A program made the position numbers and the translations under genes. A stretch of DNA of 64,000 nucleotides from positions 157,063 to 221,062 of the forward strand of contig NZ_JBOFTR010000002.1 in assembly GCF_051652165.1 (NCBI RefSeq), in the 5' to 3' direction. The notes under the pieces were generated by a model. The model ran no database searches, was not told the DNA's origin, and saw nothing but the letters and a program-made list of their open reading frames with translations. This document shows positions 36,114 to 45,326 of the stretch, in pieces; the stretch's first letter is position 1; every line of letters starts with the position of its first letter. The DNA is from Plesiomonas sp051652165 (GTDB lineage: Bacteria > Pseudomonadota > Gammaproteobacteria > Enterobacterales > CAMTGL01).

Positions 36114-36319
36114 TTTTCTAGTCAATGTAACATATTTACGTTAGCATCAGATCAGTGTTACGACAATGTGACATATACAAAAAGGGCGAGTAAGCCTATA
36201 TCAATAACTCTAATAATAAATAGCATTCAGTATCGCGGATATATTTGCGATAAGGTATGTCGTTACCTGCGCAAGTTATCTTATGTCGAGCGAATGCCTC
36301 ATTTTTGGGATGCATAATT

Positions 36320-37963
36320 ATGGTGCAAGGATGTGTTCTACGCAGGGCTTCTTGCCTACGCGGTGGTTCGATGTTACTTAGCATGCTGTTATTAAGTTAC
36401 ATGTTGTTAAGCTACAATGTAGGTGCAACAAATGCCCTTAGTGTAGCCACTGAAAAGAAGCCTCTAGTAGGCAGTGAATTGCGTCATTCAAATCATTCAT
36501 CGCCACCGTCTGTATTATCATCACCTGCGCCTTCTTCTTTACCCACAGAAAATACAGCACAATTAAAGCAATGTTTATCGTTATGGCAAATAACGCCAGC
36601 ACTTTCTGATACCGCCTTCTCCCAACAATATGCTCAGATTATGGCCATACCTGAACAGGTTGGGGAGCTTAAAGAGCAGCAACAATTTCCACAATGGAAT
36701 ATAACGCAGGCAACATTTCATAATGGCCTTGCTGTATTAATCAAACAAATGGATGTTGTACCCGATCGGGTCTATATACAGTTACGCGCCCGTGGTGGCA
36801 TGCGATCACTACCACCAGAGTTGCTGGCAGCCGCAAAGTTATTATCATTAAAAATGAATGCAGATGAGCAAATTGACCTTCATCAGAATGATTTTTTGCA
36901 CAACTTCATTGTGCAAAATGGTATTAAATTACAACCTATTATCACAGCCAGCCAACATGGTATTAGCGGTTCTGTTGAGAAAACACACCTTGATACGTGG
37001 TTTGCCCTTGCTCGTCAGATACTTGTCGCACCCTTTTTTAGCGAAACACTGCTGTATCGCGTACAAACGCAAGAAGCACGCGCAATAAGCCAGTATTTGC
37101 AGACACCCAAAGGGCTTTTTCAATCGCACCTGCAGCAGTATTTGTTTCCAAACAACCCATATGTGCGTTTTAGCTCTCCGCGTGATGTGCAAAATGTCAG
37201 TGTTAAACAGCTTAATGCTGTACATACACAGCTTCGCAATGCATTGCAAGATGCAGAGCTTGTCATTGTCGGTAATGTTGACCCACAACAGGTGTTAACC
37301 CTTGTTGGCAACTATTTCGGAGGGCTTGATTTAGGCAGTAAACCCTACTGGAATAGCTACCCGTTTTTACTGAAAAAAAGTGCACCACTGATAGAGGCAC
37401 ACAATCCCGATGATCGGGCATTGGTGGTGATTACCCGCCTTTCTGTTCCAGCCATAACTGATGATGTGGAACACCGTTTAGCCCATAAAATGCTGCAATA
37501 CATCTTACAGCAGCGTATGCGTCAGGCGCTTCGTGCAACGGGAGGAGAAGCAGTGCATGTTACGGTGGATATGACATATCCTGCCACCGATATGCAGATG
37601 AACATGCTACAAATACGGGCAACTGTACCAGCAGAACAGTATGCTGAGGCTGAAATGATCTTGAAAAAACAGCTCAATCTTTTACTTGTTGAAGGATTCA
37701 GTGCAAAAGAGATGGATACGGCAAAGCAGCAGGTAAACCAGCAAATCATGGCACTCTGGCAAGATCCTAAGCGCAGCACGCAAACGCTAAGTACTTATTG
37801 GCTGGCGGGCTATCCAATAGAAGATATTATGCAGATGCCAACTCTTTTAGCCGGTATTTCTGAACAGGTTTTGCGCGATTTAACGCTGCACTATCTTAAT
37901 GCACCAGGGCAACTGACAGCGGGCTTTCTACCAAAGAGCGTATTCCAAGATGCCGCGCAATAA
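36320..37963 (+). CDS. M16 (insulinase) family protein lacking the zinc motif
   Basis: Exported protein (hydrophobic leader MLLSMLLLSYMLLSYNVG type) with an M16 fold. ATFHNGLAVLIKQMDVVPDRVYIQLRARGG resembles the start of the second half of PqqL-like peptidases. QTQEARAISQYLQTPKGLFQ, HTQLRNALQDAELVIVGNV and GNYFGGL belong to the same domain, and a final M16 C-terminal-type domain follows. The catalytic HxxEH is absent, so it is either an inactive subunit needing an active partner or a binding protein. The 547 residues correspond to about half of PqqL plus an N-terminal Ser/Pro-rich spacer. I take the ATG at 36320 (GGGA upstream); a later ATG at 36371 directly before the hydrophobic leader is possible. 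Confidence 0.7.
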   Translation: MVQGCVLRRASCLRGGSMLLSMLLLSYMLLSYNVGATNALSVATEKKPLVGSELRHSNHSSPPSVLSSPAPSSLPTENTAQLKQCLSLWQITPALSDTAFSQQYAQIMAIPEQVGELKEQQQFPQWNITQATFHNGLAVLIKQMDVVPDRVYIQLRARGGMRSLPPELLAAAKLLSLKMNADEQIDLHQNDFLHNFIVQNGIKLQPIITASQHGISGSVEKTHLDTWFALARQILVAPFFSETLLYRVQTQEARAISQYLQTPKGLFQSHLQQYLFPNNPYVRFSSPRDVQNVSVKQLNAVHTQLRNALQDAELVIVGNVDPQQVLTLVGNYFGGLDLGSKPYWNSYPFLLKKSAPLIEAHNPDDRALVVITRLSVPAITDDVEHRLAHKMLQYILQQRMRQALRATGGEAVHVTVDMTYPATDMQMNMLQIRATVPAEQYAEAEMILKKQLNLLLVEGFSAKEMDTAKQQVNQQIMALWQDPKRSTQTLSTYWLAGYPIEDIMQMPTLLAGISEQVLRDLTLHYLNAPGQLTAGFLPKSVFQDAAQ

Positions 37964-37999
37964 CAGGGCCTCTTTGGTCATTGGTGTTGGGGTGATACG

Positions 38000-38482
38000 T
38001 TAACCGACAAGGTAAGTGCCTGTACCAAACGCAATGTGCATACCCTCTTCATTGTGTAGCTCCATACGGGTGACTGCCACTTTATTACCCGCTCGGATTA
38101 AGTGGCCGGTGGCAATAAGCTGCTGGCCACGTCCAGGGCGCAGATAATCAATACGCAGATCAATTGTGCCAACTTTAGTTAAGCGAGCGCCCAATTGTTG
38201 CAAGGTCTGTTGCTCTTCGTGGGCCAGTGCAGAGGTGGCTGCCAAAATACAGCCAACCACATCTAAAATGGCCGCTGTTACCCCACCGTGTAAAATTTTT
38301 TGGTGTGTATTACCGATGAGCTCATCACGCATTTTGACTTGCACTTCGACAATATCAGGTGCATTGCGTGTTAGTGTCATACCGATTAAGCGGTTAAATG
38401 GCATTTGCTCCATAAATAATTGGCCGATAAAATCACGTGCATCAGTGGGGCTGAGGATGAGATCAGGTTGTGCTGATAACAT
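38000..38482 (-). CDS. yigI: Acyl-CoA thioesterase YigI
   Basis: Hot-dog-fold thioesterase acting on medium- and long-chain acyl-CoA. The 160-residue sequence shows the core motif ILHGGVTAAILDVVGC, TIDLRIDYLRPG and a closing AFGTGTYLV, all typical of PaaI/YigI proteins. It converges on the M16-like gene from the other side with a 36-bp gap. In E. coli yigI also precedes pldA-recQ, so the ancestral block starts again here. Confidence 0.9.
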   Translation of the reverse strand: MLSAQPDLILSPTDARDFIGQLFMEQMPFNRLIGMTLTRNAPDIVEVQVKMRDELIGNTHQKILHGGVTAAILDVVGCILAATSALAHEEQQTLQQLGARLTKVGTIDLRIDYLRPGRGQQLIATGHLIRAGNKVAVTRMELHNEEGMHIAFGTGTYLVG

Positions 38483-38811
38483 AAATACCTTTGTTGCTAA
38501 ATTGTTTGCAAGGTGTTTTTACTGTAAAGCAACCACACTAAAAAAATGTTATCTGCATCACGGGTTCACAGTATTTTTTCTCACAGAAAAAGAGAGACAT
38601 CTGCTAACAGAATCAGTCATTCGTTGGTAGGATGCATATATATAAAGTTAGCGTAGTCGCTATTTAGGCAGATACGCGTAAGATTATCAGTATTCTTGTA
38701 GGCCGGTGTGGATGCATTGTGAGGCCACATCGCTTATCGTGTTAGCAAGCTATTTAGAGAGATGTCATTTGCTTGTTTGCATTGAAGATCAATCACATGG
38801 AGATGTTATAT
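38483..38811. other. Intergenic region between yigI and pldA
   Basis: About 330 bp between divergent genes. It is AT-rich; both promoters should be here but I cannot place them. No supported small gene. Confidence 0.45.
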
Positions 38812-39762
38812 ATGTTAGGTAGTCGTTGGGCAATTGGCGCGAGTGCATTGCTCTCTGGGTTAGCCATCAGTCAGTCAGTTGGTGCGCAAACTGTGCCAGA
38901 AAGCGAGACGCACGCGGCTTCCGTATCCGCAGAGACGCAGAGCAATAAGCACAATTATGCCGGGCGTATTGCTAATTTGCTTGAGGATCATGATTCACCT
39001 TTTTTACTGATCCCCTATGACACTAACTATATAGTGTACTCTTACAGCAATAATATTAATAAAGAGATGTATGCAAATCGTGGCTATGATGCCAATGATT
39101 TACGAAAAGATAATATTAAATTTCAACTCAGTTTTGCCTTCCCAATCTGGCGTGGTATTTTCGGCCATAACTCAGTGTTAGCCGCGGCGTATACCCAAAA
39201 GTCATTTTGGCAAGCAACTAACTTCTCCATTTCAGCGCCTTTTTTAGAAACAAATTATGAGCCGCGCGTATTTACTGCTTGGAGCACCGATTACACGCTG
39301 GCAGGCTGGCACTTTAAAGAGCTTGAATTTGGTATGGTACATCAATCAAATGGCCGTGGTTACGACTATTTTGATGAACACAATGAGAAGCATGATACAT
39401 CGCGGAGCTGGAATCGTGTTTATGCGCGGGTCATGGCACAGCGAGGCAACTGGATGGTTGATCTCGAACCTTGGGTGCGGATTGACTCGAAGAAAAATGA
39501 TGATAACCCAAATATTGTTGATTATCTGGGGCACTATCGTCTGCAAGTCGGCTATAAAGCCGGTAAGAGTGTATATAGTGTTGAAGGGCGTTATAACTGG
39601 AGTTCAGATAAGGGCAGCGCACAAATAGGTTGGAGCTACCCTATTACCCCTAGTGTCCGTTTCTATACGCAGTTATTTACCGGTTATGGTCAAACCATGA
39701 TTGATTATAACTTCCGCCAGACTTCGTTTGGTGTCGGGATTATGCTTAACGATATTATGTAA
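38812..39762 (+). CDS. pldA: Outer membrane phospholipase A
   Basis: Outer-membrane beta-barrel phospholipase A1/A2 that clears mislocalised phospholipid from the outer leaflet. After a signal peptide (about 1-25, ending SVGAQ), the catalytic stretch GMVHQSNGRGYDYF carries the His-Ser pair, with Asn further on in RSWNRVYARV. Alternating barrel strands run to the C-terminus. Start at 38812 because GGAG lies 9 bases upstream; two ATGs slightly upstream are alternatives. Length 316 with this start (E. coli 289). It precedes recQ as in E. coli. Confidence 0.94.
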   Translation: MLGSRWAIGASALLSGLAISQSVGAQTVPESETHAASVSAETQSNKHNYAGRIANLLEDHDSPFLLIPYDTNYIVYSYSNNINKEMYANRGYDANDLRKDNIKFQLSFAFPIWRGIFGHNSVLAAAYTQKSFWQATNFSISAPFLETNYEPRVFTAWSTDYTLAGWHFKELEFGMVHQSNGRGYDYFDEHNEKHDTSRSWNRVYARVMAQRGNWMVDLEPWVRIDSKKNDDNPNIVDYLGHYRLQVGYKAGKSVYSVEGRYNWSSDKGSAQIGWSYPITPSVRFYTQLFTGYGQTMIDYNFRQTSFGVGIMLNDIM

Positions 39763-40107
39763 AAAGCGTGTCTATCCAGTGACGGTGACAGTTCCGCCAC
39801 AGTGGTAGTCACAATGGCAGTGCTGTGTGAAGGTTACTGCACTGCCATGCACGGTGAGCGTTTGGCTCTGTTTTGAACGCCACAAATTTAGGTGATGTCA
39901 AGACAGGTAATGTAAAACAGGCAGTGTAAACCGGTGGTGTAAAAACAGTAGCATCACCTTCACTGTCTGGCCCATGAGCAGATTATGCTTTCCCTCATCT
40001 GAGTAAGACAACCGCTACCGCAACAAAATAGCGACAAACCCCAGTACTCTTTCTACAATAGCCACTCTTTAGTCTGTTACTTTATCGCTTACTTTAAGGA
40101 TCACAGC
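39763..40107. other. Intergenic region between pldA and recQ
   Basis: About 345 bp. It contains a perfect 10-base inverted repeat ATGGCAGTGC (39814-39823) / GCACTGCCAT (39839-39848) with a 15-base loop, 52 bp after pldA and without a T-run. Several GTGTAA- and CAG-rich short repeats follow. No gene is supported. Confidence 0.45.
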
Positions 40108-41928
40108 GTGTCATTGGCGGAACGTCCCCTAGAACCCTCAGCGGCCGCGCATGTTTTGCGTGAGGTCTTTGGCTATCAGGCCTTCCGCCCCGGACAAGCG
40201 GTGATTATTGAGCAGGTGCTCAACGGCAATGATTGCCTCGTGATTATGCCTACCGGCGGTGGAAAATCGCTCTGCTATCAGGTTCCGGCGCTTATGCTGC
40301 CGGGCGTTACGCTGGTGATCTCTCCGCTGATCTCACTGATGAAAGATCAGGTCGATCAGCTGCGTGCCAATGGTGTTGCTGCGGCCTGCTTAAACTCCAC
40401 CCTAAGCCGTGAAGAGCAGCAGCAGGTGATGCTAGAGGTTAAAAACGGCAGCATTAAACTGCTGTATATCTCACCAGAACGGTTACTGGCTGGTGGGCTG
40501 CTACATCGTTTGGCTGATTGGCCTCTTTCCATGTTGGCAGTAGATGAAGCGCACTGCATCTCACAGTGGGGGCATGATTTTAGGCCAGAATATCGTGCAC
40601 TGGGCGAGATAAAGCAGCGTTTTCCGCACTTACCGGTAATGGCATTGACCGCCACTGCGGATGAGACCACCCGACAAGATATTGTCCGCCATTTAGCGAT
40701 CCCCAACCACTTTTTGCATTTGGGCAGTTTTGACCGGCCGAATATCCGCTACACATTGGTGGAAAAATTCAAACCGGCCGAGCAATTACTGCGCTATGTG
40801 CAAGATCAGCGTGGTAAAAGTGGCATTATCTACTGTAATAGCCGCACCAAAGTTGAGGATACTGCCCAACGTTTAAAGACCCGTGGGCTCAGTGTTGCCG
40901 CTTATCATGCCGGTTTGCCGACTGAGCGCCGCAATCAGGTACAAGAGGCGTTTCAGCGTGATGATGTACAGATTGTGGTGGCTACTGTAGCATTTGGCAT
41001 GGGCATCAATAAGCCAAACGTACGTTTTGTGGTGCATTTTGATATCCCACGTAATATTGAATCTTATTACCAAGAGACTGGGCGAGCAGGGCGCGATGGC
41101 CTACCGGCAGAAGCCGTGCTGTTTTTTGATCCTGCCGATATGGTGTGGCTACGCCGTATGCTCGAAGAGAAAGAGCCAGGGCCGGTACGCGATGTGGAAA
41201 CCCATAAACTCAACGCGATGGGTGCATTTGCCGAAGCGCAAACGTGCCGCCGCTTGGTGCTGCTGAACTACTTTGGTGAGGGGCGTCAGCAGCCGTGCGG
41301 GAACTGCGATATCTGCCTTGATCCCCCCAAACGGTATGATGGGTTGCAAGATGCACAAAAAGCCTTGTCGTGTGTTTACCGTGTTGGCCAACGTTTTGGG
41401 ATTGGTTATGTGGTCGAGGTGTTGCGTGGTTCGCTCAATCAGCGTATTCGCGAACACGGGCACGAAAAGCTATCGGTGTATGGCGTGGGGCGCGATCAGA
41501 GCCATGAACACTGGGTGAGTGTGTTACGCCAACTGATCCATCTGGGGTTTCTGACACAAAATATTGTACAGCACTCGGCCCTGCAACTGACAGAGGCAGC
41601 CCGACCGCTGCTGCGCGGAGAGGTGAGCTTGCAGTTAGCCGAGCCACGTACCTCATTGTCATCACTGAAAAACAGCATTAAAACTGCGCTCAGTCACTAT
41701 GATCGGCAGCTGTTTGCCAAGTTACGCAAGCTGCGCAAATCGATTGCTGATGAAGAGGGGATCCCGCCATATGTGGTGTTTAATGATGCCACATTGCAAG
41801 AGATGGCCGAGCAGATGCCAGTTACCGCGCGTGATATGCTGGCTGTTAACGGGGTAGGCCAGCGTAAGCTGACCCGTTTTGGCTCACCATTTTTGGCGAT
41901 GATCCGTGATCATGTTGATAGTGAGTAA
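40108..41928 (+). CDS. recQ: ATP-dependent DNA helicase RecQ
   Basis: 3'-5' helicase of the RecF recombination pathway. The 606 residues contain motif I MPTGGGKSLCYQVPAL, the aromatic-rich/DEAH segment VDEAHCISQWGHDFRPEY, motif III MALTATAD and motif VI ETGRAGRDG. Zinc-binding cysteines (CRRLVLLNYFGE...CGNCDICLD), a winged helix and a C-terminal HRDC domain (YDRQLFAKLRKLRKSIADEEGIPPYVVFND) follow. Start is GTG at 40108 with AAGGA 8 bases upstream. A complete family-length protein. Confidence 0.97.
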   Translation: MSLAERPLEPSAAAHVLREVFGYQAFRPGQAVIIEQVLNGNDCLVIMPTGGGKSLCYQVPALMLPGVTLVISPLISLMKDQVDQLRANGVAAACLNSTLSREEQQQVMLEVKNGSIKLLYISPERLLAGGLLHRLADWPLSMLAVDEAHCISQWGHDFRPEYRALGEIKQRFPHLPVMALTATADETTRQDIVRHLAIPNHFLHLGSFDRPNIRYTLVEKFKPAEQLLRYVQDQRGKSGIIYCNSRTKVEDTAQRLKTRGLSVAAYHAGLPTERRNQVQEAFQRDDVQIVVATVAFGMGINKPNVRFVVHFDIPRNIESYYQETGRAGRDGLPAEAVLFFDPADMVWLRRMLEEKEPGPVRDVETHKLNAMGAFAEAQTCRRLVLLNYFGEGRQQPCGNCDICLDPPKRYDGLQDAQKALSCVYRVGQRFGIGYVVEVLRGSLNQRIREHGHEKLSVYGVGRDQSHEHWVSVLRQLIHLGFLTQNIVQHSALQLTEAARPLLRGEVSLQLAEPRTSLSSLKNSIKTALSHYDRQLFAKLRKLRKSIADEEGIPPYVVFNDATLQEMAEQMPVTARDMLAVNGVGQRKLTRFGSPFLAMIRDHVDSE

Positions 41929-41956
41929 CCCCTGCAAAAAAGTATCGTACTGCCAA

Positions 41957-42646
41957 CTAAGGCAGATCAAACAGTAAAAATTCACTGTCACTCTGGGCGG
42001 TGATTTGCAGTATTTGTTCATCCCAAATCGCAAGCCCATCGCTGTGTTGTAACGGCTGCCCGTTAACCTCTAACTCACCGCTAATGAGCTGTAGCCAGAT
42101 ATGCCGGCGTTCGGCGATACGGTAGCAGGCGGGCGTGTGTGTGGGTAGTATCCAGCGCCACAGTGTCATATCTTGAAAAACCTGAAGTGAGCCTTTGTCT
42201 CCATTCGGGGATAAAATCAACTGCTTACCTTGTTGTGGCGCGAAGTGTTGCTGCGCATAGCGTGGCTCAAGCCCATGTTGTTGCGGTAAAATCCAGATCT
42301 GAAACAGGTGCAATGGCATGCTTTCACTCGGATTATACTCTGAGTGGCGAATGCCTGTGCCGGCGCTCATGATCTGGAACTCACCGGCTTGCACTTCCGT
42401 CATATTGCCCATGCTGTCTTTATGTGCAACGCGCCCTTGCCGCACATAGGTCAGTATCTCCATATCTTTGTGTGGGTGAGTCGGAAAGCCGGAATGGGGC
42501 GCAATAATATCCTCATTGATCACGCGCAGCGCAGAAAAACCCATATAGTTAGGATCAAAATAGTCGGCAAACGAAAAGCTGTGCCAACTTTGCAACCAAC
42601 CATGATTATCGTACCCGCGCCGATCAGATTGACGAAGCTGTAGCAT
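41957..42646 (-). CDS. Pirin-family protein, YhhW-like quercetinase
   Basis: Bicupin protein of the pirin family; E. coli YhhW cleaves quercetin in vitro. Metal ligands are in HPHKDMEILTYVRQGRVAHKDS and the later TGIRHSEYNPSE. The 229 residues from the ATG at 42646 (AGAGG six bases upstream) match YhhW (231). The natural substrate is unknown. It converges on recQ with a 28-bp gap. Confidence 0.88.
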   Translation of the reverse strand: MLQLRQSDRRGYDNHGWLQSWHSFSFADYFDPNYMGFSALRVINEDIIAPHSGFPTHPHKDMEILTYVRQGRVAHKDSMGNMTEVQAGEFQIMSAGTGIRHSEYNPSESMPLHLFQIWILPQQHGLEPRYAQQHFAPQQGKQLILSPNGDKGSLQVFQDMTLWRWILPTHTPACYRIAERRHIWLQLISGELEVNGQPLQHSDGLAIWDEQILQITAQSDSEFLLFDLP

Positions 42647-42921
42647 ATAAACCTCTCTTATCCTCAATGTAATAGATGCAGTGTAATCGTTCAAAAAGAG
42701 AAAAAAAGCGCAAAAAATCACCAGAATGTATCAATTTTTACGAATGATGACGCTGTTAGGCGGGCGATACGGTGTCTTAATGCGAGTTGAGTGAGGATAG
42801 CGATACAAAACAAGCTATTTATGATGATAAAACCCATTGTTGTGTCATTGAGGCAGATAAATATGGCATGACAAGCTTGAACACAGAGCAAGTAATCAGC
42901 GGTTTTACTACGGTAAGGATG

Positions 42922-42949
42922 AAAAAACGGAGCAGAAAATCTGCTCCGT
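42922..42949 (-). terminator. Terminator of the chemoreceptor gene
   Basis: ACGGAGCAG-AAAAT-CTGCTCCGT hairpin followed on the minus strand by TTTTTC, about 50 bp past the stop. The rest of the 350-bp gap (42647-42996) should hold the pirin promoter; a 61-codon open frame across the terminator is not a gene. Confidence 0.8.
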
Positions 42950-42996
42950 GGGGGTATTGCACAAAACAATAAGATGACGTTAAGTTATGTAGCGTA

Positions 42997-44646
42997 TTAC
43001 AGGGTGAAACGGTTCGTCATCTGCTGTAATGAAACGGCCAATTGACTGAGCTCTGCACAGGCTTGTGCCGTCTGGTTTGCGCCTTGTGCCACTTCATCAG
43101 ACGCGTTATGAATATTCACAATGCTGCGGTTGAGCTCTTCGGTTACAGAATTTTGTTGCTCGGTGGCGCTGGCAATCTGGGTGTTCATATCAGAGATTTG
43201 AATAACCGACTGATTTATCTGCCCAATGGTTGCACCTGCATGGCGAGCTTGCTCTACACTGGTTTGCATCTGCTGACGGCTCACTTGCATTGCTTGCCCA
43301 GCTTCTGCAGCACGGGATTGCAGTACATCGATAATTTTATTGATCTCAGCCGTTGAGTCTTGAGTGCGCTGGGCCAGTGTGCGAACTTCATCGGCAACGA
43401 CGGCAAAGCCACGCCCTTGTTCACCCGCACGTGCTGCCTCAATCGCCGCATTCAGCGCCAGCAAGTTGGTTTGATCGGCAATATTGCGAATAACATCAAG
43501 CACCACACTGATGCTGGCACTGTCTTGCTCAAGTTGCTGTACCACTGAGCCTGCTCGCTCAATCTCTTGGGCCACTTGTTCAATACTGCCAATCGAGTTA
43601 TGAACCACTTTACTGCCACTGTTTGAAGCATCAGTGGCTTTATGTGCTGCGGTTGCTGCATCGGTGGTGTTACGTGAAACTTCTTGTACAGTTGATTGCA
43701 TCTCATTCATGGCTGTTGCCAGTTGTGATACTTCACTTTGCTGCTGCTGCATACCTTGTGATGACTGCTCGGCAATGGCCCCTACCTCTTCAACTGCACT
43801 ACTGAGCTGCGAAACTGAGGTGCTGATCTCATTAACTAACTGGCTTAACCCCTCTTTCATTTGGCGAATCGCGCGGGCAAGTTGGCCAATTTCATCGTTA
43901 GAGAGTTTGCCTGAATCAAGGTAATCACACAGTGCGCTGCGGCCCAGGTGTCCGCTGGCAATCTGTTGTGCTTGTTGCACTAATAAAATCAGCGGATCGC
44001 GGATTTGGCGGGTTAACATAGTGGCAAATACCACCACTAAAATAATAGAAAGTACAATACAAATGGCAATGTTGATTTTGGCTGCGTTATAAACAGAGAC
44101 AGAATCTACACGTGCTATATCAGCATATTTTTTATTGATCTCGATTATTTGCCCTACATCATTGAGCATTGCGTTATAAATAGTCATTCCTTGGCCAAGT
44201 AGAATATTACTGGCTTGACTTGTTTGACGAGTGTTTAACAAAGAAATGATTTGTTTGTGGATTGTATAATATTGTGACCATTTTTCTTTAATGCTGTTGT
44301 ATATAGGCGGCTCTTCATCATATGACATCAGTTTGGCATATCTATCGATAGCGGTATTTATAGTCGTATTTATTTGTTCGAGTATCTGTAGATATTCTGC
44401 AGTACGCACTGGATCAGATTCGACCAAAAATAGACCGAGTTCATAACGGCGAAAATTAGCCATAGCCTGATCGATATTGGCCGCAGTACGAATGCTGGGA
44501 ATAATATTGTTGGTAAGATTAAATGATTCAGTATTCATTTTGTTAAATTGGGAGAGAGAGAATATTCCTATCCCAATCAATACTAAGCAAAGAGTGGCAA
44601 ATGCTGCCGCAAGTTTTTTACCAATGTTTAAGCTGGGTAAGAACAT
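42997..44646 (-). CDS. Methyl-accepting chemotaxis protein, 4HB sensor
   Basis: Transmembrane chemoreceptor. TM1 (about 10-30) is followed by a periplasmic four-helix-bundle ligand domain (about 35-185), TM2 (about 190-210, INIAICIVLSIILVVVFATML), HAMP and a long cytoplasmic coiled coil. The invariant tip reads RNIADQTNLLALNAAIEAARAGEQGRGFAVVADEVRTLAQRT. There is no C-terminal NWETF-type pentapeptide, so it depends on other receptors or has low-efficiency adaptation. The start at 44646, with AAGGTGA five bases upstream, gives 549 residues. The ligand cannot be told from sequence. Transcribed alone. Confidence 0.92.
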   Translation of the reverse strand: MFLPSLNIGKKLAAAFATLCLVLIGIGIFSLSQFNKMNTESFNLTNNIIPSIRTAANIDQAMANFRRYELGLFLVESDPVRTAEYLQILEQINTTINTAIDRYAKLMSYDEEPPIYNSIKEKWSQYYTIHKQIISLLNTRQTSQASNILLGQGMTIYNAMLNDVGQIIEINKKYADIARVDSVSVYNAAKINIAICIVLSIILVVVFATMLTRQIRDPLILLVQQAQQIASGHLGRSALCDYLDSGKLSNDEIGQLARAIRQMKEGLSQLVNEISTSVSQLSSAVEEVGAIAEQSSQGMQQQQSEVSQLATAMNEMQSTVQEVSRNTTDAATAAHKATDASNSGSKVVHNSIGSIEQVAQEIERAGSVVQQLEQDSASISVVLDVIRNIADQTNLLALNAAIEAARAGEQGRGFAVVADEVRTLAQRTQDSTAEINKIIDVLQSRAAEAGQAMQVSRQQMQTSVEQARHAGATIGQINQSVIQISDMNTQIASATEQQNSVTEELNRSIVNIHNASDEVAQGANQTAQACAELSQLAVSLQQMTNRFTL

Positions 44647-44900
44647 AAAATCACCTTGTTGCCAGAGGCATTGCAAAGCCACCACTTATGCGGTGGAAAC
44701 CATAAAAGGCGGTAACACTGCGGAATTTCGATATGCGGCTTATTCAATGGCATAGTTCAACGTGTCGCAGTGCAGGTTGTCACAGTCTGTTTTAGCGGCT
44801 GACTCTGGATAAAATGAAGGGTAGATTCAAATTTTTTATGCATGTGTGATGTAAATGCCATGCAACAAGGCAATCAGGGATCGAACCAGAGGGAAAAGAG

Positions 44901-45179
44901 ATGGTATTAAGTGTGTATTGCCGTGGGCTTGATGTTGATAATTTTGCTGAAAAAGTACAGCCGTTGTTAGAGCAGGCTGAGTTACAAGTGATCGATCGTC
45001 AGTGCGATGCCGATCTGCACACATGGCGGGTCGAATTTGAAGGTACGCCACTGCTGCTGCGTGGTGATCACTACACCCAGACTCTTTGGCTAGAGGCGTT
45101 ATGTGATGAAGGCGTGGCCGTGTTGCAGTTTTTGCTAACGAAGCAAGCCATGTTCACTGCTGTGCGGGACAATAGCTGA
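44901..45179 (+). CDS. DUF3630 family protein
   Basis: Small acidic cytoplasmic protein of 92 residues (VIDRQCDADLHTWRVEFEGTPLLLRGDHYTQTLWLEAL) resembling DUF3630 of Vibrio and relatives. The function is unknown. AGAGGGA six bases before the ATG supports translation. It stands alone between the chemoreceptor and yhhQ, and its 147-bp gap to yhhQ contains the riboswitch leader. Confidence 0.72.
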   Translation: MVLSVYCRGLDVDNFAEKVQPLLEQAELQVIDRQCDADLHTWRVEFEGTPLLLRGDHYTQTLWLEALCDEGVAVLQFLLTKQAMFTAVRDNS

Positions 45180-45285
45180 CAGTTGCGCAACACACAGGTA
45201 TACTCTGCGCCGTAGGTTAGTCTATGCCGGTGTTGTATATTTTGTTTTGTAGGCAAAACCGGCTGTGGCTGATAAATTTCTGGTA

Positions 45286-45319
45286 TTGGGTTCCCTCACC
45301 CCAACTAACAAAAAGGTGG
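45286..45319 (+). promoter_or_regulatory. preQ1-I riboswitch controlling yhhQ
   Basis: The 34-base leader segment matches the class I preQ1 aptamer architecture. P1 is UUGGG (45286-45290) with CCCAA (45300-45304), enclosing the nine-base loop UUCCCUCAC, whose last C is at the ligand-pairing position. The A-rich tail CUAACAAAAA then runs into GGUGG. Layout and several bases parallel the Thermoanaerobacter tengcongensis aptamer as I remember it. The loop CC can pair with GG of AAAGGUGGA, which is also the Shine-Dalgarno sequence 7 bases before the AUG. This predicts translational OFF control when preQ1 is bound. Confidence 0.8.
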
Positions 45320-45326
45320 ATGTGTC

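Noticed and set aside
42787..42972. 61-codon open frame between the pirin and chemoreceptor genes
   Set aside because: It spans the chemoreceptor terminator and is not protein-like.
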